A DNA stretch of 64,000 bases. Source: Diatrype stigma (Eukaryota > Ascomycota > Sordariomycetes > Xylariales > Diatrypaceae). The notes under the pieces are model-generated. The model did no database searches, was not told the origin of the DNA, and saw nothing but the letters and a program-made list of their open reading frames with translations. Shown one piece after another: positions 1 through 12,283 of this stretch. Numbering within the stretch: the first letter of the stretch is position 1; each line of letters begins with the position of its first letter. The DNA lies in NCBI GenBank assembly GCA_022225965.2, contig JAKJXP020000009.1:656419-720418 (forward strand), given 5' to 3'. The translations under genes and the position numbers were made by a program.

Positions 1-24
1 GAACCGACCCATCCGCCCACCCAC

Positions 25-2942
25 TCACTTCAGCTCCTGCGCGACGAGCTTCAGGACCTCCTCGACGCCCCGGCGGGCGTTCCGCGGGTCCTTCGCGACG
101 GCCTGCCAGACCTCGCCGTGGCGGGGCTCGACGGCGGCGCACTTGGCGACGACCTCGTCGCGCTTCTCGGGGGTGCCGTGCTCGAGCAGGAAGCGGTAGT
201 ACCAGGCCCAGGCGTCGCCGGCGTCGGCGTCGCGGACGAGGGCCTTCTCGAACCAGGCCTGGGCCTTCTCCAGCCGCCGCTCGCCCCAGAAGATGCGCGC
301 CACGGCCACCAGCAGGGCCGGGTCGTTGTCGACCTCCTTGATGGCCTCGAGGGCGCGCGGCTTGCGCTGCGGGCGCGCCGTCAGGTGCCAGATCTTCTCG
401 CTCCACAGCGCCCCCTGCTGTGGCTTCGGCACATCCCGCAGCGCCCGCTCCATCAGTGTCTCCGCTTGTTTCGTGTTCTGCGCCCGCCGCTCCGCCCGCA
501 CCGACTCGCACCAGAGCTCCGCCGACTTGGGCACCGCAAGACGCGCCCGGTCCAGCACTGACCGCGCCTTGGGCAGCTGGCCTAACTTCTCCTCCAGTCG
601 CGCATACAGTAGCCACAGCGGCACCGACGACGGCACCGCCTTCACACCCGTGCTGTAGGCTTCGCGCGCCTGCAGGGGCTTGCCGATGTCTTCATAAATC
701 TGACCCTTCATCATCCAGAGCTTGGGGCTCTGGGGGAATAGGTTAAGTGCCTGCTGGACGAGGTCAAGCGCGGCGTCCGGATCGTTCTGCTGCCTTTCGA
801 ACGCCACGCTCTTCATCCACACGCGGTCGGTCGGCGCCTCGTGGCGGGCCGTCTTCAGCAACTCGCGAGCCTGGTCGAGCTGGTCGTTTTCGGCCTCAAG
901 CTTGACCGCAGCGAGCCAGATATCCTCATTGTTCGGGTTCTGTTGGAAAGCCCTGGCGAGCACGCGGCGCGCGTTGTCGATCTCTCCCGCTTGCCACTTC
1001 TCCTTCGCGAGCATCATCCACAAGACCTCGCTGCGCGGACAAGCATTGACTGCCTTCTCTAGTACGGCCCATAATTCCTCTCTGGAGCCGTGATTCCTTT
1101 CCAAGTCTGCAGCTGCTAGCCATATCGTTTTGCTCGTGGGGAATACTCTCAGTGTGTATGCGTATATGGCCCTAGCCGTTTGGTACATGCCCCGGTTGAT
1201 GCTTGCGCGCGCATCATCTAACCAGGTGTCCTTCCGATCGTCATCTTCGTCGAGACCCCATCCGAGCGTTTCCCGAACGATAGCGCCGCAAGTAATGATA
1301 GCACCTTCTTGCTCGCATTTCTCCGCCTCGGCGATCCATTCCTCCCGCTTCGGCATAGCTGATTCCTTGGCCAGCACTTGGACAGCACGTTTCATGACAT
1401 TGACCTTCTCCCCTGTACCGAGCTGTTCTTGTAACCTCGCTGCCGCTATCCAAATCTCATGTGATGTTGGCACGTGCTTACGAGCTTTGTTGAGTACCTT
1501 TTGAGCGTTCTCGGGCGTTTCGAGGCGAGCCAGGGCAAGCCACAAGTCGACCGATAGAGGAATCAACTCAGTTGCTTTTGCGAGCATTAGTCTGGCATCA
1601 TCAGGGTTTTCTTCCAGATTGACTGCCTCCTTCCATAGAGCTTCCGATTCGGGTATGTGATCTAGGGCATGTCGAATCACGCGTTTTTTTGACCTTGTGT
1701 CATCCTCCAGCTTCATAGCTTCCACCCACAAACGTACTGAGCGGTTGTTCTTTTGGATAGCTTGCGCTGCAATGACCTTGGCATTCCGGCCCTCGTTCAA
1801 CCGAATATTCTCAAGCCAAACATCCTCGTTCTTGGGACAATGCTGACATCCGCGGGCTATAACACCACGCGCTGCCACAATCTTGCCTGCGAGCTCCTCT
1901 ATACGGGCCGCAGCTATCCAGCCGGGACCATTCGTAGGATTCGTTTTGATGACGGACTCGAGGAGCTCTCTGACTCGGTTGATGTCGCTGACTTGAGGGG
2001 CGCCCTCGGAAATGGATGACTTGGCTAGGCTGGTGAGGTATCCTTTGGGATCGACACTTGTAGCGCTGCCCCCTACGTTTGTGGCAGTACCACTCTGTGA
2101 GGCTTGGTCAAGCCTAACCTGAAGGACCTTGTCTCTGGCTTGCCCAATCTTGGCAAAGTTGGTCATGGTCCCGTCCTGTCCATTCCCATTTGAAGCACCA
2201 GCCGAAGCTAGGCCATCATCGCTTACGGTGCTCCCTAGCTCGCCGGTCGTGTTTGCTGCCGCCAGCACACTGTCTGGTACCGCGTAGAAGCGCTCGTGCC
2301 TTGCCTGCCTAGCTCTTCGGTTCTTGCCCGTCAAATCACCGACCTCGGGTAGACTTGCCCACTGCTCCTCAGTGACGTTTTCAAGGCCTCGTTTCAGATC
2401 GGCGAACTGGTGTGAGATCTTGGGGTTTTGTATCTCGTATTCTTCTTGTTCGGCTTTTTCGCGGGCTTCCCTATTCGTGAAATAACAACGGTCGGTAATC
2501 TGTTCGACTAGTTCTGGGATAAACGGTGAACTAGCTAGAGGGAGATGGGGAAGGGTTGGGGGATAGATAGGGGTTAGACTAACCTTCTTGCTTTGCGACG
2601 CTTGTCCATCTTCTCATCTATGTCGCGGTAGATGCGATCGGCCTCGTCATCGTCTTTATCGTAAATGCCACCGGCGAAAAGGCCGACCTCGTTGTCGGGA
2701 TCCTGGTAGCGATCTTCGTTGTCATTGTCGTTGTCGTCTTCGCCTTTTTTGGCACCTGCGGCGTCACCAAAGCCTAGCTGGGCAGCGCGCTTGGCGAGGG
2801 CTTCCTTGATCTGGTCCTCAGACGGACCTTCTCTGGCAGGACCTAAATCCGACCGAGTAGTGAAACCTGTGGCGCCACGCCCAAGACCGGCGACATAGTT
2901 CTCGGGTGCGGGCTGGTTCAGGAAATCCCGTCGCCCCGTCAT
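25..2942 (-). CDS. prp6: Pre-mRNA-splicing factor Prp6 (S. pombe Prp1 type), U4/U6.U5 tri-snRNP protein
   Basis: Two exons, 2942-2584 and 2470-25, give 934 residues, close to the usual family length. The intron has a GTTAGT donor and ends ...AATAG; joining the exons restores the continuous reading KARR-EAREKAEQ. The N-terminus (from MTGRRDFLNQPAPENYV) is the PRP1_N domain, with the GRGATGFTTRSDLGPAR segment. The rest is a long array of HAT/TPR-type helical repeats with recurring W-A and E-x-W-L positions. Prp6 is known to bridge U5 and U4/U6 snRNPs in the spliceosomal tri-snRNP, in the nucleus. The start chosen at 2942 lies inside a longer frame beginning at 3035; the MTGRRDF start matches how the family begins. 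The gene diverges from DIM1 across a 580-base spacer. Function is by family resemblance. Confidence 0.93.
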
Positions 2943-5181
<2,239 letters not shown>

Positions 5182-5770
5182 GAAAGCGAGCGGATGCGAG
5201 TCTGGCTGTCGTTTACGATGAAGAAGCCACGAATATTGGTCTGGTCGTCTGGCGTTGGCGAGGTTGTCGTTTTCCGGTTTAAGCACAAAGAGCATAGAGT
5301 GGAGTTGTAGGCGTCTAGAAAAGGGGGTATCCTAAAAAGGGGGAATGTCTTAGATATCATTTGACAAGTCATACGACAGATTTTCTTAACACGTATGTCT
5401 ACCTGGTTCGTTTATTATTGTGCATGAGATGTGACTTATCTACAGAGTTACTGAACAACTCATGAGCCCCTTACCAGATCAAAGCCCGAAGTTTCGTTAA
5501 TTAAGGGAACATGAAGGATACCCCTGCCCCGGGGGGACAAAGCCACGACAGGATATATGACCATTATCGTTTCAGCTTAACTTGAGGTCCATAGTTGGGA
5601 GGTCAGGGACTGAGTATAAATAAAGCATAGCTGACATGACACGATGCCCACGGCGAAGATTCCAGGCACAGGCAAAACTCTCTACCAGCAGCCATACAAA
5701 ACCCTGCCAACCCTACTCAGCTCTACGACTACTAGCTAAAAGGAGCAATAAAACTACCGCCATCAGCGCG
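5182..5770. promoter_or_regulatory. Spacer with TATA-like element upstream of a small orphan gene
   Basis: Contains the DIM1 3' flank and the upstream region of the gene starting at 5771. A clear TATA-like sequence, gtataaataaag, lies near 5614-5625, about 150 bases before the chosen ATG. The upstream in-frame ATG at 5636 is only about 15 bases past this box, too close to be the usual translation start. Confidence 0.45.
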
Positions 5771-6349
5771 ATGTTTACACCCAGCCACCCTTCCCCCCAA
5801 CTTTCACCACAGATCCCACCATCCCCACCGCCGCTACTCTCCTCACACGTCGCTAATAGCGCCCGGGACGTAGCATGGCAGCACGACCTCGGAGGAGTAC
5901 GCAACGATCGACAAGTGGTGGTCATCTGGCATCGCGACGAGGTCCGCATCGGTATACGCGGATGGAGGCCGGGCCGCGGACCGCCGAACCGGATGTCGTC
6001 GGAGCCGCGGAAGCAGCTGCGAGTGCTGCGGGAGGCGAGGGGGGCGGCGAAGAAAGTGATGGTCAGCCTCGCGGTCACGCAGTTCCGCCGCCTCGTAGCG
6101 CTGGCCCCGCAGATCGAGGCCCAGATCGCGCTGCGGATGGAGCCGCGCTCGGGAGAACGACCGGCTGAGAGAGAAGCGAGTGAGAGGGGGGAGGAGGAGG
6201 AGGAGGAGGAAGAGGAGAGGGAAGAAGATAGAAGGGGTAGGAAAAGAAAGGCGGGGGAGATAGAGGATAGCTATGATGGGGAAGATGAAAGGGATCCAAA
6301 GATACGGAAAATGCGTCGACTCGCTTTGACTCAGTTGACGGACGATTAA
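5771..6349 (+). CDS. Small charged protein of unknown function
   Basis: Single-exon frame of 192 residues from the ATG at 5771. An in-frame ATG at 5636 would give 237, but it follows the TATA-like box too closely. No family recognised. The N-terminal third is Pro/Ser-rich. The middle (RKQLRVLREARGAAKKVM... QFRRLVALAPQIEAQIAL) looks helical and amphipathic. The C-terminal part has a run of nine Glu followed by a basic RRGRKRKAGE segment that could be a nuclear localisation signal. Codon third positions in the middle are overwhelmingly G or C, as in the real genes nearby and unlike the spacers, which supports coding. A rival 210-residue frame on the other strand over the same region translates to low-complexity Pro/Leu/Ser and is judged a shadow. 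Confidence 0.6.
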   Translation: MFTPSHPSPQLSPQIPPSPPPLLSSHVANSARDVAWQHDLGGVRNDRQVVVIWHRDEVRIGIRGWRPGRGPPNRMSSEPRKQLRVLREARGAAKKVMVSLAVTQFRRLVALAPQIEAQIALRMEPRSGERPAEREASERGEEEEEEEEEREEDRRGRKRKAGEIEDSYDGEDERDPKIRKMRRLALTQLTDD

Positions 6350-7161
6350 TCTCCTCCGGGATGGATGAAAGACAACGGCGCAGAGGTTCGTGAGGAGGTA
6401 TCGGTTACTGCCCTTGGCAAGAAAAGTAATACTATGTGTTTCCCATCCGTCATGATGTGCAGTGATGCTTTTCATAAGCTTTTCGGGAATAGGGGTCAGG
6501 GATACTCGCCAAGGGGCGATTCCTATTCTAGCTACCTATGTCTCAGGATTGAGTAATGGTAGATATATGTCCATACCATGAAAAAAGAATGTCAATCCGT
6601 GTGTTATGTATGGCACTGACTATATAGGCGAAACTCCTCGTGGGACGAAGTACCCGATGCCCAAAAAGTCCTAGATGTATTAGTGACCATGTCCAAGCCT
6701 ATCATATTACCGACTACTTTCCCACCAAGGACTATGGTCGTTTACGAAAAACCCAAGTCCCGGCGCCGCTTGGGTGGTTGTTATTATAAGACGTTGGTTT
6801 CACATTACACGATGCGAGACCGTTAAGAAGAGGCAGTGGGCTGCTACCCCTTTCGCGAACTTGAAGTGAGACCGAGCGCCTCTGGCGAGGTGATACTTTC
6901 AGCTGACAAAGTATACAACACTGCGAGCTTGATACCAGCCGAGGAAAGACAAGACAGGTAGGTGAGATACAAGCAGGTTTGCAGGAATATACTTATTTAT
7001 TATTCCAAGCCCGTCGAGCGTCCATCCATCAGCACTTTGCCTAGGACAACCTCCTATCATATCATAACGTAACACATAGAACAGCTCATGACCTCATTCC
7101 TTTCCCATCCTATTCTTTTTGGGGGTTTGTTTTGGTTTTGTGTGTGCGTGGCTATCCTTTT
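6350..7161. other. Convergent intergenic region
   Basis: About 810 bases between two convergent genes, so it should contain both 3' UTRs. It has short AT-rich patches and no supported frame. Confidence 0.5.
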
Positions 7162-7780
7162 CTATTTGCCCCCGCCGAACCAGCTGGAAATTCCGCTCTT
7201 TGCCTTGGAAGCCTCGGCCTCGACCTTCTTGTCGAACTCGTCCACCTTCTTCAGCGCGGCGTCCTTAGCACCCTTCGCGTAGGCTTCGGCCTCGGCCGCC
7301 GACCGCTGAAGCTCGGCTCTGGTCTTGCCGACCTGTTTTACGCGCGCACGCTATTAGCTTCTACTTCCTGCTTATGTGCAATACATACATATATAGTACT
7401 GCCATACTTGGGGGGAAGTGCTTGCTCATGACGAGTATGAGCATGAGGTGTGGACTTACAGCGCTGTCGACCTTGGCGCCAGCTTGCGCGCCATACTTCT
7501 CGACTTCCTTCTCGGCCTCCCGTCCGCGGCCGGGCAGCTCCGATTTAAGCTTCGCCGAGGCGGAGTGCGCATCGGCTGTAATGAAAAGGTAGCAGTTAGC
7601 ATATATGTGTGATACAGCACGGTTACACATCCCAAATGCTGCTACTTTTTCTTTCTTCTCTTCCATACCTTCAGCTTGCTTTCGAGCGACCTTGGGCTCT
7701 CCACCAGCTTGGTAGAGGTAGTAGCCAATACCGCCGACGGCAACGCCACCAACCAGGAGGGGTACTCTGGACCTGGACAT
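7162..7780 (-). CDS. Calcofluor-white-hypersensitivity-type small helical protein
   Basis: Three exons, 7780-7669, 7575-7460 and 7332-7162, give 132 residues. Junctions restore QAE-ADAHSASAKLKSELPGRG and KVDSA-VGKTRAELQRS. The N-terminus has one hydrophobic Gly-rich segment (VPLLVGGVAVGGIGYYLY, about 6-23) that may be a membrane anchor or signal anchor. The remainder is a charged amphipathic helix rich in Ala, Lys and Glu, ending SSWFGGGK. I recognise this as the fungal family annotated as calcofluor white hypersensitive protein, a conserved small protein of poorly defined function linked by name to cell-wall stress. The glycines in the anchor and the apolipophorin/LEA-like helical pattern are seen directly; a wall role is inherited from the family name. 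Confidence 0.85.
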
Positions 7781-9348
7781 CGTGGTTCTTTGTTGTTCCT
7801 GATCGGGTCCTATCTAGGATTGATGGGGTGATGGGGTGATGGAGTGATGGTGGTGGTGGTGGTGACGATGACTAAAGCGAGCTTTTGAGTGTGAATTGAT
7901 GCAAATTTGCGAGGTTCTTCGTCGGTGGGATGATGTTGGTGACGGTTTAAGAATGTCGAGGGGAGGGAGTTCACGTCATTGGAAGGAGGGGTGTCCTCGG
8001 GTGCTCAGGTCTTCAGGTAACACATAATGATTGATACGATACATTGCTACTACGTACGACCACTACATGACTGCTGTCACCATTTTAGGGACCATCCATT
8101 GATGACACTTCCATTGCACCTGTTCTTGACACAGCTCCAACCTTGAAAGGTTCTGCCCGCGTTCCCTCAGGCTGGAATCCCGTCCGACATCAGGTGCTCC
8201 CGGTTCTCGTCACTCTGATTCGTCTGTCACAGTTTCATTGTGATTTCGAGGTACATGACGTATTGGTGTGGGGAGCGGGGCCGTAAGTCACTATCAAGTA
8301 CCGGTCCAATCGCTTCAAGCAAGTGGGACTGGAGCTGGCAGGCAGATTGGCAAGCAGATTGGCAAGCAGATTGGCAGGCAGATCGGTAGGCAGGCACACG
8401 CAGGGCTGGGACTTGCTGTTTCCGGTCCCGTCTGCGTTGGTTCGCTATCTTGACGCGTTCTGGTAGCACCCTCCCAACATCCCCGATATAGTTCTACTTT
8501 ACCTAGGTAATCCATGGATCCCACCTGCATCCTCTTCTACTGCACCTAAACTGCAGCTAGGCACCTTTCTCATTACATCATCCGAAGCAAATTGCCCGTG
8601 GTATCCTGAAATCCCACCACCCCTAGGGCTGTAGTTGTCAACTGCACTGCCTGTTCGAAGTTTCTACATGGTACACACGGCAGCCACTCCTTCTGTCGAC
8701 GAGACTAGGTCCACCTGTATGAATGTGGCTCGCGTTATCACGACATATCCGGACTATTTCGGGGCTAGGTAGATGCGCGTGCAGCACTATGTAGAGGCTC
8801 CATCATCCATGGCTTTTATCATAGCCTCCTTCGTCATCGAGATCACCTAACGTAATTAGTTTCCAATTCAAATTATTTAGCGCCGTCCTGCCAACCTCGA
8901 GTCCTCTCCTCGACCGGTCTTCCTGGCTCTGTCTCTATCCATCTGCCTGCCTGTCCAGGCTGCCCGGGTCGCTGGTCGCAAAGCGCCCAAGACGAGACTA
9001 GACCGGGTCGAATTGAAATTCGAAAGAGGCCTCACCCGATCCTACCTACCTCAGATCTCCTGCATTGCCTACTTACCTAGTACCTACCTACTCACTTACC
9101 AAAACTTCTCTCTTCAAGTCGTGTTGGTTCTAACATATGTGACCTTGAGGAATACAAATGTTATTCGAATCCACAAGGCTCATGGTACCTTCAAATGAAT
9201 TCGTTCCAACTATCTTTCTTTTCATGCTTCGAGTTACGTAACTGCCTCGCCTAGATCTCACTTGGCTTGACGAGCTGTGTATAAGCCTGTTGTTACCTCG
9301 CGTCCTCTGCGTTGTCGTCCATTATGCTGAGCGTTTTCCATTGCCACA
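7781..9348. other. Intergenic region with a 12-base tandem repeat
   Basis: About 1.57 kb upstream of both the minus-strand gene ending at 7780 and the plus-strand gene starting at 9349. It has a GATGG/GTGG-rich tract near 7825-7865 just upstream of the minus-strand start, a five-unit tandem repeat at 8337-8396 and CT-rich sequence before 9349. No coding frame is supported. Confidence 0.5.
8337..8396. repeat. 12-base tandem repeat, 5 units
   Basis: Five consecutive units of the form ggcaagcagatt. Units 2 and 3 are identical and the others differ by one to four bases. The repeat lies in non-coding sequence. Confidence 0.9.
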
Positions 9349-10875
9349 ATGTCCAAGTCCAGAGCCCATATGCGGAGCTCCCGTCGCGTGGCCGCCCTCA
9401 TAGATAGCGATATCGACCATGAGATAAACCTTATTAACCGTGCCATTTCGCCTGACAACTCCGTACGTCTAAGCGCTGCGACGGCCGATACTAGCCCGGT
9501 CTTGTCGACTTCTGAGCAGCCTTTGAGTCCTACCGATAGCCAAGCTCCGCTGACCAAACCCGCTGTCGAAGAACAGAGCCCACAATCATCAGGCGATGCA
9601 GCAGCGGACGTGGCACGCGCCGATGAGCAGGATGTAGCAATTACGCCAGATGATGGGCTCAAGCCCATCGACAGTACTCGAAAGGATCGCATAGCGAACT
9701 CCCGTAGCAATGGAAAACGGGTTTCGTCACGCCGCCGCCATCGCCCATCGAAGGAGCTTGAGACGGATATTGACGTTCTGTACGAGAACCAGCGTGGATG
9801 TTTCTTCTGTGGGCTCCCTCTCTTCTCCTCTGCCGCATTGGGCAACCTAGACCCAACACCATGGACCAATTTCGCCCACCGACCTAGCCCGACGGACATT
9901 CGAACTGCTCAGGTACCCGATCCCAGCTGGGCGTGGGCGTGGCCAGACTGGCGCATCAACCACGACGACTACATCGATGCTGACAAGGAAGGCTGGGAGT
10001 ACTCATTCATGTTCTCTAAGAAATTCTCATGGCATGGTCCCAAGTGGTGGAACTCATTTGTGCGGAGGCGTGCTTGGATTCGGAGGCGAATCAAGAAAGC
10101 GGACCTCGACGCGACGACCGATCCTTACCTTATGGCCGCGGGATACTTCGAGGTCACAGCGCATAAGAACTCGCATCGTCGCAGCCTTAGCCGGGCCAGC
10201 AGTGCCCCTGACCGGTCGAGCCTCGGGAAGGCAGCATCACCTTCACCGGGGAAGTCTCCAGCACGCAGCCGAACATCCGAGGAGGTCCCCCGCGTGTCAC
10301 ACGAATCAGTCCGAGTTGGAGGAGATGCAGACTTCGTACGGGCGAAAGCAGAGCTCAAGACTATCGAGGACCTAATGGCGGTGCTTAGGAGATCGCGTAT
10401 CGACCGGGAGAAGCTCGAGGCCGTGGAGAACTACATCGAGCACTGCACCGATGACCTTGTACGGCTGCAGGACTTCACACATGAGATCATGGCCAATTTC
10501 GTATTCCAGGCGTCACGGCAGCTACTTATAACCAGGCTAACCCACCTATACGACGGCTTGGACGCAGAAGACGAGACAGAGAACAGGAAAGGCAAGGAGA
10601 AGGAAGAACCTACCGCTTCCTCCCCCGATAATGAAGGCAAGGATGGGGACGAGAAACGAAAGGCTAGAACCCAAAAGAAGCGTGAAAACCTCGCAGCTGC
10701 CATTACACACGCGGACGAGGAGCTTCGCAAGCTAGAGTACTGGAGCGACATCAAAGGCATGGCCGAGAAGGGCGAGTCAGGCGGTGCCGTTAACCCCGGC
10801 AAGGGATGGCCGGCAGGCTGGGAGGGCCTCGACAAGAGCGGGGCTAAGGGGGCATTGAAGTCTGAACTTCCGTGA
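9349..10875 (+). CDS. Dysferlin-domain protein, Mug65/Spo73-like
   Basis: Single exon, 508 residues. The core at about residues 138-255 is a DysF domain: VLYENQRGCFFCGLPLFSS, then DPTPWTNF, PDPSWAWAWPDW and EGWEYSFMFSKKFSWHGP, then WWNSFVRRRAWIRRR. These paired Trp/Arg motifs are the N- and C-terminal halves of the domain as seen in peroxins and in fission yeast meiotically up-regulated protein 65. The N-terminal 120 residues are polar and probably disordered. The C-terminal half has acidic and basic helical stretches and ends in a Gly/Lys-rich tail. No membrane segment is evident, which separates it from Pex30-type peroxins and favours the Mug65/Spo73 group, known for roles in prospore-membrane or septum-associated steps. 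Here a cellular role is inference. Confidence 0.85.
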   Translation: MSKSRAHMRSSRRVAALIDSDIDHEINLINRAISPDNSVRLSAATADTSPVLSTSEQPLSPTDSQAPLTKPAVEEQSPQSSGDAAADVARADEQDVAITPDDGLKPIDSTRKDRIANSRSNGKRVSSRRRHRPSKELETDIDVLYENQRGCFFCGLPLFSSAALGNLDPTPWTNFAHRPSPTDIRTAQVPDPSWAWAWPDWRINHDDYIDADKEGWEYSFMFSKKFSWHGPKWWNSFVRRRAWIRRRIKKADLDATTDPYLMAAGYFEVTAHKNSHRRSLSRASSAPDRSSLGKAASPSPGKSPARSRTSEEVPRVSHESVRVGGDADFVRAKAELKTIEDLMAVLRRSRIDREKLEAVENYIEHCTDDLVRLQDFTHEIMANFVFQASRQLLITRLTHLYDGLDAEDETENRKGKEKEEPTASSPDNEGKDGDEKRKARTQKKRENLAAAITHADEELRKLEYWSDIKGMAEKGESGGAVNPGKGWPAGWEGLDKSGAKGALKSELP

Positions 10876-11986
10876 GGGACGGGTGAGAGGGAGTAATTGG
10901 GTGATTCATTCATGGAATATTTATATCCTGTTATAAGATATGGGATGGCATCGATGGAATAAAGGCGGAACAGGACTTGGCAAGGGAGCATAGTGCAAGC
11001 AGGCGGGCGTTTCACTCAGTAAGCACGGAACCTAGGACTGCACTGAGGGGAGAAACTTCACACAACTTGCATTTCTGGATTAAAAAAATAGCATGGGGGT
11101 CTTCGAGGAGCATAGGCTTCACGCAGGTGGGGGGAGAGAAAGGGGGCCATGGTGTAATACGATATGACATATATGGCATACGTACATACTCAGATGAACA
11201 AATAATTAAATGAAGCAGCATTTGAAAGTAAGAAATACATATGAACATTACCTCATAAACATTAGTTATAATGATCTACCTGAATAAATCGTGGTAATGT
11301 GTTGCTAACCAGCGGGATATCCAATGTCCTGGAGTTATATAGGTGCCTCTAATAGCACCGTGAGATATAAATCAGTAGCAAAGCAGTGTCATGACGCTTC
11401 CAGCGAAGGAATGTTTTTTTTTTTTTTCTTCCTTCTTTTTTCATACATGGTCTGAATCGCTTCGCCTATCTTGGGTCTAGTTTGTAATTGCTCGTGGTAA
11501 ATATGATAAGATGGCTGTGAAGTATTGGTATAAAAGTAAAAAGGGGCTCGGGCCTATTATCCCTATAAGTTATACCAAAGTCCCGCGATCCTCCGTAAAA
11601 CTCGGCATTAACTAGGTACCTATGTAGGTAGTTAACTCACTAACCGAAACTGCAATAAGGCAACGGCCAGACGCGGTTATCGTCGCCATTGCTACAAACT
11701 TCTCACCTGCCCTAGGTGAACAATCTGGAAGCTCAAAACACCGATATTGCTCAACTGGACGATAAGACACCTAAACAGGTACCGGAGCTGTAAGAATAGA
11801 AGGAAGAACGGCGTATACATACATACAACAACTGCCTAAGATAGAAGGACCCTCCAGACTCGCCCCTCCCTAAGTCATAAGTTGCCATAAGTCGCCATAA
11901 GTTAACTAAGGTACCGTAGTAACTACATACACACATACTTACCTCAAGGCTCATCAAGTGGCCCTCGTTCCGCCATCACATCCCAC
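10876..11986. other. Intergenic region
   Basis: About 1.1 kb between two co-directional genes. AT-rich in the first half, with a T run (about 14) near 11414-11427. Near 11612-11630 the TAGGTACCTA-type palindromic motif that recurs in many spacers of this window is present. No supported gene. Confidence 0.5.
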
Positions 11987-12283
11987 ATGCAAATGCCCCG
12001 CACTTGGTGCTGCTCCCTCACACGACTGCCACCAAGTCAGCAGCGAGCCATTACAAAGAAGCTCCTCCCCCCACGTTATACGCCCGGTACATTCCTGCCG
12101 TCCTCCCTTTCCCACACGAGCAACAGGAGATTCACCGTTTCTTCGTCTTCTTCTACTCAGGGTAACAGAAACAACACATCCGCTCGACGGCCTTCGATTC
12201 GACCAGCTACCACCACTACCGTCACCACCACCAGAACCTACCTAACACCAGCCCTCCGAGCCCACCAAGCCCGCAAGAGCAAG
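11987..12283 (+). other. In-frame 99-codon upstream extension of the dipeptidase (possible mitochondrial leader)
   Basis: The frame of the dipeptidase stays open upstream of its family-typical start as far as an ATG at 11987. The extra 99 residues contain no Asp or Glu, many Arg/Lys and abundant Ser/Thr, the composition of a mitochondrial presequence. The run could equally be an open 5' UTR. Confidence 0.4.

Noticed and set aside
5843..6475. 210-codon minus-strand frame opposite the orphan gene
   Set aside because: Its translation is Leu/Pro/Ser low complexity created by the opposite strand's purine repeats, while the plus frame has G/C-ending codons and a TATA-like box.
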